A stretch of 64,000 nt of DNA from Cristatella mucedo (lineage: Eukaryota > Bryozoa > Phylactolaemata > Cristatellidae): positions 679,501 to 743,500 of the forward strand of contig WPIO01000009.1 in assembly GCA_009760855.2 (NCBI GenBank). Direction: 5' to 3'. The number at the start of each line of letters is the position of its first letter. The stretch's first letter is position 1. Made by a program: the position numbers and the translations under genes. Positions 1-13,227 of this stretch are shown piece after piece. The notes beneath the pieces were generated by a model. The model worked only from the letters and a program-made list of their open reading frames with translations. It was not told where the DNA came from and ran no database searches.

Positions 1-142
1 GTGTTTTGATAACATTCTCAAGAATCTGAAGAGCATAGTACTTGGTTTGTTGATTTTGAGAATACTCAAGAATGGTATCAACACGCATCCAAGCATCCGG
101 GTGCTCTTTGAGCGTCGTTAGCACCTGCTGGGCTGTCTGTTG
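1..142 (-). CDS. XPO1: XPO1 second coding exon, cut by the window edge
   Basis: The exon begins after a TTACAG acceptor and encodes 47 residues plus one base: QQTAQQVLTTLKEHPDAW, then the RVDTILEYSQN and LQILENVIKT segments. The frame is open to base 1. The join to the previous exon keeps the family's residue spacing exactly. Confidence 0.93.
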
Positions 143-3100
143 CTGTAATGGCACAAAGGGCACAACTGACGATTGCAAATTCGCAGCATGCACAAAGTAT
201 AAACGCACATAAAATCTCCTATAAAGTATGTGGTAAACATAAAAAACTACCGAGCACCGTGACAAAACAAAAGAAAAAATGCAATCCACAATACTATTGG
301 CTTATCCCTACTGCATCAAGTAAAAAATTGTTGCTACCAAGAGAATAGTGCACCACAATAAGCAAACCAATAGTTCAGTGCAGTAGGTAAGGCCTGCCAA
401 CGAAGGACCAGTCTTCAGGGCACATTAACAGAATAAAATGTGACTTTGAAACTAATAACATCTCGACACTTACGAGACACTTACATCACAACTAGAAGGG
501 CCAGACCCACGCTAAAGCAAATCCGAAGAACTAACCAATATAATAAACCCGTACTAAATTTACCAGTACAAGCAATAATTTTAAGCTCACACCATCATTG
601 AATAAACAGACAGGCCTCAACTGGCCAAGGGGTATAATAAATGTGCAAAACGCAAGTAAGATTTAACGGTACTTTTAAGACAGAAGCAGCAACACGACAT
701 TTGGTCTAGTAACAGGCTGAGTCCCAATATACTATTAGCCGATTAAACAGCCTCATTTGTATAGTAGCAGAAGAGCCTGAATAGCTATCACCAACGTTTG
801 CAGTTGGCAATGAAGGATAGTGCACTGCAGGGTTCGAACCCATGACCTCAGCCGTGAAGAGCCTTACCTCCTGGGCTAACATGACCCTAAGATCAAAGTC
901 ACCCTTTATTAACAACAGGCAAGGTTACCAAGAGAGGCTAAAGCTGATCTTTGATGTGCAGGTCAAATTCAACACCAGCTAGTGTCTGATGAGTCCCATT
1001 TGTAAAATATTTAACTGGGACAAATGGACCCTTTTTAATTTCCACAGCTAATAGAAAATTGAAATAGGCACAGTATAGCAAATCATCTTCCTGCCAACAG
1101 AGAAGCAGTATGAAGGGCCATATTTGATCCTTAGCTCACGTGTAAGCACCTATGACACACACATGCACACAATATAACATTTAATTACACTCTAGAGCAC
1201 TCTTTTATCCACCCCAGTGTTACAGCACATCGAACTCCCTTAACTCCCTGTAGTAAGTATTGCTGACATTCACAGTTGGCTAGCAGCAAACTCACTAATA
1301 CTGAATAACACCAAACCCATTGGCAAACCTAGTTACTTAAAAAATGAAGAATAACGTTCAAACTGGACCCGGACAGTTTATTTTCTGTTGCCTCTGCATG
1401 TAGTAAGATTGTCATGTCCCAAAAATGCCCTTTTGCTGTTTGACACATTAAATCCACAATCAAATTTCAATATTCTCACCTACATAGCATTGCTAGAATT
1501 TGGAATTGCTAGGCTAGTGATAATAATTATAATACATTGCATGGCATTATCAGAGAATTCTCTAGGCACTTTACATGTGCTCTAACGGAACCACGATCAA
1601 ATGATGAATGGTAACATGCATCGTGTCAACATGCAGAATATGGTGGTTGGTTGTAGCATGCAGTGTCAGCATGCATAAGCATATATATCATCAATATTAC
1701 ACTAAGAATGAATAATTTAAGCAATAAATTTTGACAAGCACACAGATCGAATGTGCCCAATTGACACAATGCCTTTCAAGGTGTTTTCAGAAACCAGTGC
1801 ATACAACAGGAAAGTAGCTATAACGAACCTTCGACCCTTGAAATTCTTTTAAAAATAGCAAGTACTTCCACTTTAAAGCATCTTGAAAACCACTACATTA
1901 CTTATTTTAAGAGGTAGCTAGAAATGCAGAGTAATATGAAAACAACTGCACTGGCTATGCTCATTTCCCAACTTTCTGCTATCGTCTTATCGGCATGCTT
2001 AAGACCAACCAGCTGCTTTTCCGAAAGGCGAGATGTGGGCTTTGCACCAAATGGGACTTGCAAATTCACAATTGCAATGTTAAATTGAGAATTTTCGAGA
2101 CCTCTGTGAGGTACATCCTGAATACGATGGCTATGACCAGTATCATTGATAATGCAGAGACCCGGCACAGATATCATTGCATCTGCAAGGACAGTTAAGA
2201 GTGAAGCATTAGGCAAGCATTTAATCTCTGCGATGGTTCATACTCAAAGCCTGCAGGCTGCTACCGGGAAGCTAGTTGGTAGGAATAACAAAGCATGTTT
2301 GTTCGAATGCAAAAAGAAGCCATTTCTGTATGTCTTTCATGTGCTTATGTGTGCTGACACTCTGCATGCTGCCACTAACCACATTTGCATGCTGACCCTG
2401 TGCATGTCCCCCTAACCATGTTATTCATGTTGTTTATCAAGCAAGATATTACTGACCATTCAATCGTGTTTCCCTTTGCAGCAAAATTAAAGCGCCTAGA
2501 AAGAGATTTGAGTTATTTGGGGCGTTTTATCAAGTGCATTATTATTATTATGTCAAGCATAAAGTGGCTTGTCGGAAGTGGGCTAGGGCCGAGTACACTA
2601 GACCAACAAAGAGTAAAATCAATTAAAGCAATTACAAAAATCTCATTTTTGTTTTTGTTAAGGGGCAATACCAAAAAATACTTACAAAATTGATCCAACA
2701 TCAAATATCTGTTTAGGGTACGTTTCAAAAGACAAACGTTAGAAATGGGATATAACAACTTCCAGTAGGAGAAAAAGCGATTATAGAAACCACGACAAAC
2801 AGGGATGTAAACAGAAGGCAACAAATCTACAGAGACAAATTTACTTATCTCAGCATCCTATGTGACTTGTGTGTGCAACTATGTGCCTACTTGTTGAACC
2901 TTGGTAGATCGCAGCACGTGTGTGAGGCTTGTTGAGGTGCATTATTGTGATCTCTATACAGCTTCATTTACAGCGTAGCTTTGTGCCTTGCAAAATCCAT
3001 AACTCAGCCAATACTTCAGCGATCAGAAGGAAATTTGAAATTCAAATTCACCAATATTTGTCCCACATTGAGCTAGTTTATTTCTGATTTCGGTTAGATA

Positions 3101-5960
3101 AGTTCAGTAACATTACTCTACAGAACAGAACAGACAGGTTGTCGATTTCAACAATCGATGATTTGAGTTGTATCAAAATTTAATTAGACTCACCGGCATG
3201 GAAGGAATATGGGCAAAGGGCCACTGGGCTGCCCCTACAGAACTGTAAAAAGACCAGCTCAAGCACCCGTCTTGACATGGATTGGTCTGTCTATCTAACA
3301 TAACACAATTTGCTTGGAAAAACAGTTCTACACTGGCAAACTCACACATCACTAGCTGTTCACAAGTCAACAATCAATTGAAAGTAGTGCTCAGCCCTCG
3401 AAGGCAACTCTTGAATAGGATGCCATACTTTTTAGCTCACAAGCTTTGCAACTGATCATCCTTCCAATATTCACTTCACACTTTGTTCTTCTGCCCCTGT
3501 CCCAATCAAAATAATTATCAATTCACGTACACCATTTTGTTCTCCTATGCACAAGTCGGTCTTCAAAAGAGAGAGCACAGAAGCACAAAATCAAGCTTCA
3601 ACTGCCCCCAATACGGCGAAGAGTGGAGGACCATATTAGTGAAGGCTAATTTCTGAGGGTTTGAGATATAAACACACAACTTCTGCCAGCTGCAAATGCA
3701 TACTACTTGTGAACCCCCTCTTGCAGTGCAGCTGAAGGTAGCTTCATATGCAGTGGCACAGCAAGGATTTCCATCTGGGGAAGGGCAACATCTGCATATT
3801 TGCATGAAGAGACACCATTTTAATGTAGTTTCACGTAGGCAGGGCTTAAGACTTGCAATTAATGAAAAAATATGGCACAAAAACATAATGGTTATTCGAC
3901 ACGAACTCGGCAGTTGCTAATCCGAGTGAAAATAATAATTTTGTAATTGGTGGCATAAGAATAATAATAATAATGTACTTGATAAAGCGCCCTCAGAGAA
4001 CTTAATCTCTTTCTAGGCGCTTTACATTTGCTGCAAAGGGAAATGCAATTGAATGGTAAGTAAAATCATGCTTGAAAAACAAACAAAATGAATAACATGG
4101 TTAGGGGTCACATGCACAGGGTCAGCATGCAAATGTGGATAGTGGCAGCATGCACAGTGTCAGCACGCATAAGCACATCAAGGACGAATCACAGGGACCC
4201 ACTAAATGCTGTCCTAAATAGGTGTTTTTAAGTTCTTTTTAAATGTGGTCAGTTTAGGGGATGTTCTGACGCAGGTCGGGAGAGAGTTCCAGGCTGTGGG
4301 AGCATACGAACTAAATGCACGGTAAATCCAAAGGATTTAAGGTTTGTACGAGGTATTTCTAGAATGTTGGATTCCGAAAAGCGAGTGGTACGATGCTTGG
4401 CCTGATGGAGGAGTATGTCGGAGAGATAGGCTGGAGCCAAAGAATGTAGTGACCTAAAAGTGAGTGACAAAACCTTAAAGTCAATCCGTTGCTTGACTGA
4501 TAGCCAGTGCATGTCGGCAAGAAGTGGAGTAATGTGGCAACTGCAACGCTCACGACAGACAAGCCTGGCTGCCGAGTTTTGCATCAGCTGCAATCGCCTG
4601 ATCGCACATGCTGGGAGGCCAGTAAGCAGTGAGTTGCAGAAGTCGAGACGAGATGTCACGAATGCATGGACCAACTTAGATGTGGTATCCTTATCTAAAC
4701 AAGCCCGAATTTTAGCAATGTTATGAAGCTGAAAATAGGCAGATTTGACTGTGGAGCTGATATGGTCGTCTAACGAGAGGTCGCTTTGGAATATGACACC
4801 TAGATTTCGAGCTGATTCGACAGGAGATATGCTGACAGAGCCAATTTTGAGCGTCAGCCTTTCCAATCTCTGAATCACACTGGGTTTTCCCATAACTAAT
4901 AAGTTAGTTTTATCATCGTTTAGTTTTAGAAAATTTGCTGCCATCCATGATCGGATGTCATCAATGCATGCAGCAAGTGAGTTGAGAGAACTCGAGGTGC
5001 TCGAAGGCTGGGAGGGATCAAAGTAAAGGTACAACTGAGTGTCATCCGCATAGAAGTGAAAGCCTAGATTGTGCTTGGCAATCACATCAGCAAGAGGCAG
5101 AGTATAAACCGTGAAAAGAACCGGACCTAGCACGGAGCCCTGAGGTACTCCATATTTCAGAGGTACTTCAGATGATCTTTGTCCATTCACGTCAATACTC
5201 TGGACTCACCCACTGAGATAGGACCTGAACCACTGCAGAGCAGTGCCAGTGATGCCCAGGCGAGATGAGAGGCGCTCTAGAAGAACTTTGTGATCGATAG
5301 TATCAAAAGCTGCCGAGAGATAGAGAAAAACATGCAGAGACACTTTACCCATGTCTGCATTCCTAAGTAGGTCGTTGTATACCCGAAGCAATGCTGACTC
5401 TGTAGAGTGATTAGCTCTAAAGCCAGACTGAAACTTACTAGCAAGGTGTGAGGTTTCGATATATGAGTTCAGCTGCTCTGCCACGACCCGTTCCAGTGTC
5501 TTCGATAGGAATGGTAGAAGGGAGACTGGGCGGTAGTTGCTCAAGTTCTCTTGGTCTAGTGTCGCTTTCATGAGAAGTGGCCTGACTACAGCTTTTTTGA
5601 AAGGTGCTGGGACATGACCTGAGGCTAATGGCATATTTCTTACGTTAGTTATGCATGGCAGCAGCAGATCAATGCAACGTAGGAGCAGGAGCAATGATGC
5701 TGGCAAAGCTCTGCATGAGCTTTAAATCATACGACAGGCCGTAGATGGCCTATATCCCACAACAAGGAACAATTACTTGCTGTGTTCACTAGCAATAAAT
5801 TTAAAGTGATTTATAGATAAGGTTATGCTGATGGAATGCATGGTCTTACCTGGTGCCCCTCTCCTGTGTACAGACATCCCACAACATTGTCGAGCAGCTG
5901 GATGTCAAGTTTTTGCGAGAAGTCAAGTAGCTTGCTAGCTTGCTCAATAATTGGTTTCAT
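1..5960 (-). CDS. XPO1: Exportin-1 (XPO1/CRM1), 5' part of gene, runs off the left edge
   Basis: XPO1 is the karyopherin-beta export receptor that carries leucine-rich NES cargo out of the nucleus with RanGTP. Two coding exons are visible, 5850-5960 and 1-142, joined in phase 0 across a 5.7-kb intron. Together they give 84 residues of the N-terminal Ran-binding (CRIME) region. The LLDFSQKLDIQLLDNVV block and the LKEHPDAWMRVDTILE and YYALQILENVIKT blocks match the first HEAT repeats of animal XPO1 at the right spacing. The start ATG at 5960 lies two bases after an AG acceptor, so an untranslated first exon probably lies further right. The intron holds a SINE and several LINE-A fragments. The remaining roughly 1000 residues lie outside the window. 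Family assignment is very secure; only the exact start is inferred. Confidence 0.93.
728..892 (-). mobile_element. SINE-1 copy (tRNA-derived)
   Basis: Read on the minus strand it has an A-box-like GTTAGCCCAGGAGGTAAGG, a B box (GGTTCGAACCC), and then the SINE-1 tail with GGTGATAGC and ACAAATGAGGCTGTTTAATC. It lies in the XPO1 intron. Between here and 1515 I see nothing else. Confidence 0.75.
1515..1690 (-). mobile_element. LINE-A 3'-end fragment
   Basis: The segment is a short, diverged piece of the LINE-A 3' non-coding end. It holds the (ATT)n-type tail, a degenerate terminal hairpin (AGAGAATTCTCT) and the GTGTCAGCATGCATAAGC motif. It lies in the XPO1 intron. The stretch 1691-2336 has no other recognisable feature apart from the short repeat at 2231-2287. 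Confidence 0.6.
2337..2558 (+). mobile_element. LINE-A 3' UTR fragment with tail
   Basis: This is only the 3' non-coding end: GTGCTGACACTCTGCATG, CTGACCCTGTGCATG, then GCGCCTAGAAAGAGATT and an (ATT)n tail. No coding sequence is left, so it is a strongly 5'-truncated insertion. It lies antisense in the XPO1 intron. Confidence 0.8.
2559..3956. other. XPO1 intron stretch, nothing recognised
   Basis: This is AT-rich unique-looking sequence. The ORFs here are short and none resembles a protein family. I see no RNA gene or clear repeat. Confidence 0.5.
3957..5706 (-). mobile_element. LINE-A copy, reverse transcriptase domain, 5' truncated
   Basis: This is a CR1/L2-like non-LTR retrotransposon with its RT in two blocks. 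Block 5706-5206 holds LSNYRPVSLLPFLSKTLE, FQSGFRANHSTESAL and LSAAFDTIDHKVLLERL. Block 5190-4249 holds the YGVPQGSVLGPVLF motif and the catalytic FYADDTQLY. The C-terminal part follows, with [19 protein letters not shown] and [10 protein letters not shown]. An in-frame TGA near 5208-5215 splits the RT, and a frame disruption near 4300 breaks the last residues. The 3' UTR, GCGC hairpin and (ATT)n tail lie at 3957-4240. The endonuclease is missing. It is inactive. Confidence 0.92.
5850..5960 (-). CDS. XPO1: XPO1 first coding exon
   Basis: This exon encodes 37 residues, starting MKPIIEQASKLLDFSQ and ending YTGEGHQ. It is followed by a consensus donor (CAG then GTAAGA). An ATACAG acceptor sits just before the ATG, the layout expected when exon 1 is non-coding. 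The first ten residues are poorly conserved in the family, so an acceptor inside GAGCAAG cannot be excluded. Confidence 0.9.
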
Positions 5961-7224
5961 GCCTGTATTGTGTAATAATCTTATTTTCTTTCTACAAGTA
6001 ACAAAATGCAAAGTGAGTCCCCATTTGGCATTGCACTAATAGTAATTTACAATGTGCATAACTACTACAAAAGCTGACCCAATTTATGGGAATGTTTGCC
6101 ACCTTGGAAGGGTCACGAGTTCAAGAGCCCCATCACACAGCTGTCAACAACACTAGTAAAGACATAAGATAAGATCAAACTCAATTCATGACTCCCAACT
6201 ATGACCAAAAGCAGCAGCAACTCGTAATGTAATGCAATTGCTCGATGCTAAGTCTTGATATATAAAACGAAATCAGTTGCCGAGCACTAACCAGAGCAAT
6301 GCAGAAACCACACTTCAACCTCTGCACACAGATTTTGACTTCACCCCATGATTATCTGTACTGAGCCTTCAGGATGGTAATGTGTAATTTTAACACAAAA
6401 CACAGTTAACTACATTTCTGTACGCAGATCTTCATTTTAGACGACTTATGCCACGGGCAGCACAATCACACTAACCTTCGAATTAAGTTGTTGACCGTCA
6501 AACATGGTTGTACCAAATCTTACCAAAACCTTCTGGTAATCTATTGTTTCACTCTATCCCTGACAAAGGCTCATGACGGTGGAGCATCATGCACTCAACC
6601 CGATCCTACGAAAGCCTTATTTCATTCAATCCTATCTGATCCGGTTAAAATCTCACTACACTGAGGGAGCTTGTTCCAAGAACTATACAGCCTAATAAAT
6701 AAAAGAGCTACGATACTGACGGCCAACTCTGGCAAGTTTTCATGCTTGAAGTCAGGGTTATAACCCAAGCACTTGGTTTTTATCAACTCTCCAAGAATGC
6801 AAGATCAATTGCACATCACAGCTTAACTGGTTTGCTGCAAACATAATTACATCTATGTGATCATTATCAATAAAGATCTCCAAGGTCTCAAAATTAAGTA
6901 TCAAGAACAATCGTTCGGCTGGCTAAAACACGGGGGAGCACCACAGCCCACTGCATTTTACACCAGTCCAATGACAAGCACAGTACTTGTTCCCACATCT
7001 ACTATACATCCCTTGCATCCCAACAATGACATGCCTACAGTTCTGGATTTTAAGCCATTTCACGCTCTGGCGGGCCACATTCGACAACAGAAAGGGCTGG
7101 TGGTCTACTGAAGCTGCCTTCACTGGATCCAAGGAAAGCTTCAGTTCGAGCTCTCTCTCTCGTTGTACAGGGCTACTGGCAAAGCTGTAAGTGCCGATAT
7201 GGTTCGTAGGAGGATTTCGAAGCA
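5961..7224. other. Intergenic stretch upstream of XPO1 coding start
   Basis: Nothing is supported here except a weak tRNA-like string (GGGTCACGAGTTCAAGAGCC) near 6108, which may be a worn SINE. The region may be intron if the XPO1 untranslated exon lies further right. Confidence 0.4.
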
Positions 7225-7757
7225 TGGCATTTAACGACAAAATGCAACGAGCACTTCAATAAGCCTGCTTTACAGCTGATTGGAGCCGTATTTTATGGAT
7301 CAAAGAAAGTGAGTTCACGATATATCGAAGTGGTAAATGGAAGGACTCGCCACAGTTGTAGAAATGGTGGAGTACCACCTGCACGGTTTACAATCTATGT
7401 TGGAGTATGGTGACAGTGTGCTTGTTTGGTTTTTGGCTTCGGGGGTCAAAACTCTTCACTGCATTAATGATATCATAGTTAGAAACTTGTACACTGTTCA
7501 AAATGTTATGTTGCCCTGTGCTAGAGCTCATATGAGGAAGAACTAAGTTTGGAAAATAAATAATAACCACAAGCATATGACGATGGCAACAAAGCAATTC
7601 TTCGCAGACTCGGGTGCCCCAAGTCCTTAGTTGGCAGAGCCAATCACCCGATCTCAACCCCACTGAGCAGCTACGGGACAGATTGCAGCACTTACAGCCA
7701 AGAGATGTCGAATCATCGCCTAAGCAGCATTTTGGTTGGCATAAGTAGCTGCATACT
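7225..7757 (+). pseudogene. Tc1/mariner-like transposase remnant
   Basis: Across several frames the segment reads as a worn Tc1-type DDE transposase. Near 7285-7330 is ADWSRILWIKESEFTIYRS, the block before the first catalytic Asp, which has become Lys here. Near 7396-7540 is EYGDSVLVW, ASGVKTLHCI and a segment like VQNVMLPCAR. Near 7640-7675 is the hallmark SQSPDLNPTEQLRD with the third catalytic position. Stops and frameshifts fall between these blocks. I could not define terminal inverted repeats. This is an old, dead DNA transposon. Confidence 0.75.
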
Positions 7758-8282
7758 TCCATATGCTTGCCGAAAACTGACCCCGACCAATGCCCCCTAA
7801 TTCAGGAAGCTATAAAGAATAAAGGCTATACAAACATATATTAATGCAAGTATCCATTTGTGCAACTCCGGTTCTCATAGAATAACACATTAAAATACCA
7901 CACGTGTTTGCTTTTGGTAATGTTATATGTAGATTAAGTCAGGTTGACTGACTGTTTGAAGGAGATATTCGGCATCCACCGTAAATATTTTTTGTGTTTT
8001 TGGTGTAGCTGTGCTGAGTTCAGGCTAGTGTGCAAAGTGCCACGCTTTCATCTCTCAACTCACCACCCCAATTTAAGAGCAGCTTGAACTGCCATTTTGC
8101 TGGGGGGGCTATTCATTATCATCGGAGGTATTACCAATAAAGAGCTACACAGAGGGCTGCTATCCTCAGCATAAGCACAGCAACCAGCAGCAACCCTCAG
8201 ACGTAAAGAAAAGCATGGTGGGAACTAAACACTAATCTGCAAAAGGGCAAGCCAGTTGTACCTTTGCTTTGATCCCCCCCCC
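7758..8282. other. Intergenic, nothing recognised
   Basis: AT-rich sequence ending in a C run at 8275-8282 that abuts the next LINE copy. No gene or named repeat is visible. Confidence 0.4.
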
Positions 8283-9291
8283 AGCCTTCGAGCACCTCAA
8301 ATTCTCTCAACTCACTTGCTGCATGTATTGATAAAATCCGCACATGGATGGCAGCAAATTTTCTAAAACTAAACGATGATAAAACTAACTTACTAGTTAT
8401 GGGAAAACCCAGCGTGATTCAAAAATTGGAAAGCTCAAAATTGGCTCTGTCAGCATATCTCCTGTTGAATCAGCTCGAAATCTAGGTGTCATGTTCCAAA
8501 GTGACCTCTCGTTAGACGACCACATCAGTTCCACAGTCAAATCTGCCTACTTTCAGCTTCATAACATTGCTTTAATTCGGGCTTGTTTAGATAAGGATAC
8601 CACGTCTAAATTGGTCTACGCATTTGTGACATCCCGACTTGATTTCTGTAACTCACTGCTTACTGGCCTACCGGCATGTGCAATCAGACGATTACAGATG
8701 ATGCAAAACTCTGCAGCTAGACTTGTCTGTCGTGAGCATCGCAGTTGCCACATCACAACACTTCTCGCCGACCAGCACTGGCTCCCAGTCAAGCAACGGG
8801 TTGACTTCAAGGTTTTGTCACTCACTTTTAGGTCACTTCATTCTTTGGCTCCAGCCTATCTCTCAGATCTACTCCCCCACCAGGCCAAGCATCATACCAC
8901 CCGCTTTTCGGAATCAAACAGTCTACCAATACTGCATACAAACCTCAAATCCTTTGAATTTATCGTGCATTTAGTTCGTATGCTCCCAAAGCCTGGAACT
9001 CCCTCCCGACCTGCGTCAGAACATCCCCTAAACTGACCACATTTAAAAAGAACTTAAAAACACCTATTTAGGACAGCATTTAGTGGGTCCCTGTGATTCG
9101 TCCTTGATGTGCTTATACGTGCTGACACTGTGCATGCTGCCACTAACCACATTCGCATGCTGACCCTGTGCATGTCACCCCTAACCACGTTGTTCACGTT
9201 GTTTATCAAGCATGATATCACTCACGATTAAATCGTGTTTCCCTTTGCAGTTCTCTGAGGGCGCTCTATCAAGTGCATGATTATTATCATT
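8283..9291 (+). mobile_element. LINE-A copy, RT C-terminal part with 3' end
   Basis: The copy is 5' truncated within the RT just after the catalytic block, at the SSTSNSLNSLAACIDKIRTW region. It keeps an open frame at 8491-9036 ([20 protein letters not shown] to [19 protein letters not shown]), with a frameshift in the last 30 residues. The 3' UTR follows, but the 5' arm of the terminal hairpin is missing: CCCTTTGCAG runs straight into TTCTCTGAGGGCGC. It has no RT active site. Confidence 0.88.
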
Positions 9292-10522
9292 AAGCCCTAA
9301 AATTAAACAATCCAAGCTACCTACCCATTCTAGAGCACCACTCACGACTGCTCTCCGCCGATCTGGGAGAGTGGGATACAGACCGTGGGGAAGAAGCTTA
9401 TTTTCAGCATTGCTACAAGTCCACCACACATCAAAGCTTTTTAACTCAGCCCAGTACCACCTTGAATAGCCAAAGAAGCCAGCTGCTTCTGCTTTTTGTT
9501 GGCCACTTTACCCAATTCTACAGTTACAAGGCCAAACAGCCAGCCTCTGCTAAAAAAAAAAGCCCACACTCCAGAAGACAACCTGAAAAGACAAGCAGGC
9601 GAAAAAGTTGCTCGAGTCTTATCTGTACAAACCGAGGTCAAGCCCCATAGTGAATTCCAGACTGAACGTACAAATCAAGATACCACATACTATTTAGTGG
9701 TATTGTTACAAATCATATGACCAATGAAGTCCTGGAGATGCAGGTACTGCAACTAGGAGCCCTGGATGCCCGAGCTGGCTACCAATGATAAGTGTTGGTT
9801 GGGACCAACAATGATAGTACCATTAGCTCAATGGTGTGTCATGCTCCCAACAGGTAACAGCTAACACGAGATAAAATTATAAACACTGCGGGATTCAACC
9901 ACTCATTCTATAGTAATTTCAAAAAGAGATACTAGTCCAGAATCCGTGCTCGTGCTATTAAAACTGAAACAGAGGAAGTGGCTAAGAGTGGGTGACAAAA
10001 CTTCGCTATTCGGATATATACCGCTGACCTGGAATTATCAACTCGGATGTATTGCCCTGTACAGCCCGCCAGCAGTAACTACATAAGTCAAGCACAAAGA
10101 ACGACATTCCCGAGGGTTATGCACTAACTGCATTAGACGTGTAGTGAGAACAGATTGGAATCAACAGTCCCACAAACATGGCGGGTTATAGCTCCCATAC
10201 ACGTGTGCTGAATCCGACACTTTAAGCCTAGCCAGAGGTGCACATATAAATGTACTATCAAATGTGGGTCGGCAGATATATAAACTCGTTGCAAATTGGC
10301 TAGCAGATCGTGATGCTTGTAAAAAATTAAACCCGGTGCACAACGATTGTGTTCGGATGGGTGAGGCTGTTCTGCAAACAAACAAGCACTCTAAGCATGT
10401 CTTGACAAAAGATCTGCGGGTACATGCATCGCACATATACTTCGGCGATCTTATGAGCTCAGTGCCCATTATTTGCTGCTCGGTGTGCACTATACACTGT
10501 GCTGGTTACACGCATGCAAGCA

Positions 10523-10553
<31 letters not shown>

Positions 10554-10702
10554 CCCCTAACAGACTAACAATCTAATCCAATAGTATGCTAGACAAGGTA
10601 CTGCTGCTGGTACTGACTACCATGCTGCCCACTACCACATCATACCTAAAAGACTCGTGTATATCTAATCTGTCGGTTAGCCTACGATGAAAGCCACAAG
10701 TG
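9292..10702. other. Intergenic, nothing firm
   Basis: The ORFs here are short and resemble nothing. A short (TC)n/(CA)n run lies at about 10522-10555. No gene call is supported. Confidence 0.4.
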
Positions 10703-11083
10703 AACATGCATGTGAGAACACATGCATGTGAGAACACATGCATGTGAGAACACATGCATGTGAGAACACATGCATGTGAGAACACATGCATGTGAGAACA
10801 CATGCATGTGAGAACACATGCATGTGAGAACACATGCATGTGAGAACACATGCATGTGAGAACACATGCATGAGAAAACAAGCATGGGAGAACACATGCA
10901 TGTAAGAACACATGCATGTGAGAACACATGCATGTGAGAACACATGCATGTGAGAAACACATGCATGCATGTGAGAACACATGCATGTGAGAACACATGC
11001 ATGTGAGAACACATGCATGTGAGAACACATGCATGTGAGAACACATGCATGTGAGAACACATGCATGTGAGAACACATGCATG
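10703..11083. repeat. 16-bp palindromic minisatellite, about 24 copies
   Basis: The unit is ACATGCATGTGAGAAC, repeated head to tail with few changes. Variants lie near 10865-10915 (AAGCATGGGAG, GTAAGAAC) and an insertion of ATGC near 10955-10970. The core ACATGCATGT is a perfect 10-bp palindrome. Because 16 is not a multiple of 3 and the unit has no minus-strand stop in any frame, three long overlapping minus-strand ORFs arise as an artefact. They are not genes. Confidence 0.95.
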
Positions 11084-11175
11084 CACACCTACCGACTGAA
11101 CCTAGTTGCCGTACGGAGTGCCAGATGGTAAGCCAGACTTTGACTACTGCAGCCGACGTACTAGCAAGCCAGTAA

Positions 11176-11345
11176 GCAATAATAATAATAATAATGCAAC
11201 CTGCATAGCGACCTAAGAGAACTAAATCGCTGTAAAAGCACTTTAAAAAAAATGGAAAAGAAGCACGTCAATTGGTTGAATTCAATTGATAACATGCATA
11301 GTGTCAGAGCTCATAAACACACTAAAGTACAATTCACTCGGACAA
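11176..11345 (-). mobile_element. LINE-A 3'-end fragment
   Basis: The (AAT)n tail at 11180-11195 is followed by degenerate CTAAGAGAACTAAATC and GCACTTT hairpin arms. A piece of 3' UTR (ATGCATAGTGTCAGAGCTCA) comes next. It is old and diverged. Confidence 0.55.
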
Positions 11346-12678
<1,333 letters not shown>

Positions 12679-13227
12679 TTGCCCTTTGTCATGCAGAAGT
12701 AGTTGCGTTGCTTTAGTCAGAAGCATAGCGTTGCGGCGGTGAATTGGTTTGGGTGCAGCTAATTCCACTGTGCGTCGTGGGGCTTTCAGATTCCGGGTCA
12801 GAGCAACGTATCCGCCAAGGTTTGCCTGCGCCGCGTTTCAATTACAGCAACCGTGTGGAGTAATAAATGCTGCCGAAAATAGCGCGTTTAGCGCTGCGCC
12901 GCAATGCAACCGGGGCAGGGGTATGGACTATTTAGAAATGGCAATAAGGCCAGTGCGGTTTACAAAGCACGGCGCCCTCGCCCGGTCCGTGCGGCCAGGG
13001 CGGCCCTAGAAGCTGCCGTCCTCTGCGATTGCGGAACCGCACGCAGTCACCACCTGGCGGCGGGTGTCGCTCCTGCGGCAGCACGAGCAATTCGCGGGAG
13101 CCCCAAGCCTACGGGGCCTACTGCTACGCCGTCGCATAATAAACCGTTACGCTGCCAGAGTTCTCACCCCGAATCTATCAGCACCTTGATCGCAACTTTG
13201 CTTTCTTTTGACGTTGTAGAGACTTTC
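12679..13227. other. CpG-rich unique stretch before a LINE copy
   Basis: GC- and CpG-rich sequence. Its open frame runs into the LINE copy at 13228 and gives a chimeric ORF of 295 residues. The N-terminal 110 residues have no family features. The fusion looks accidental. Confidence 0.35.

Noticed and set aside
10703-11083. CRISPR-like array
   Set aside because: The units are head to tail without unique spacers, and the genome is eukaryotic.
10573-11088. Three long minus-strand ORFs with Cys/His-rich repeats
   Set aside because: They are produced by the 16-bp minisatellite, whose unit has no stop in any minus-strand frame. All three encode the same 16-residue cycle.
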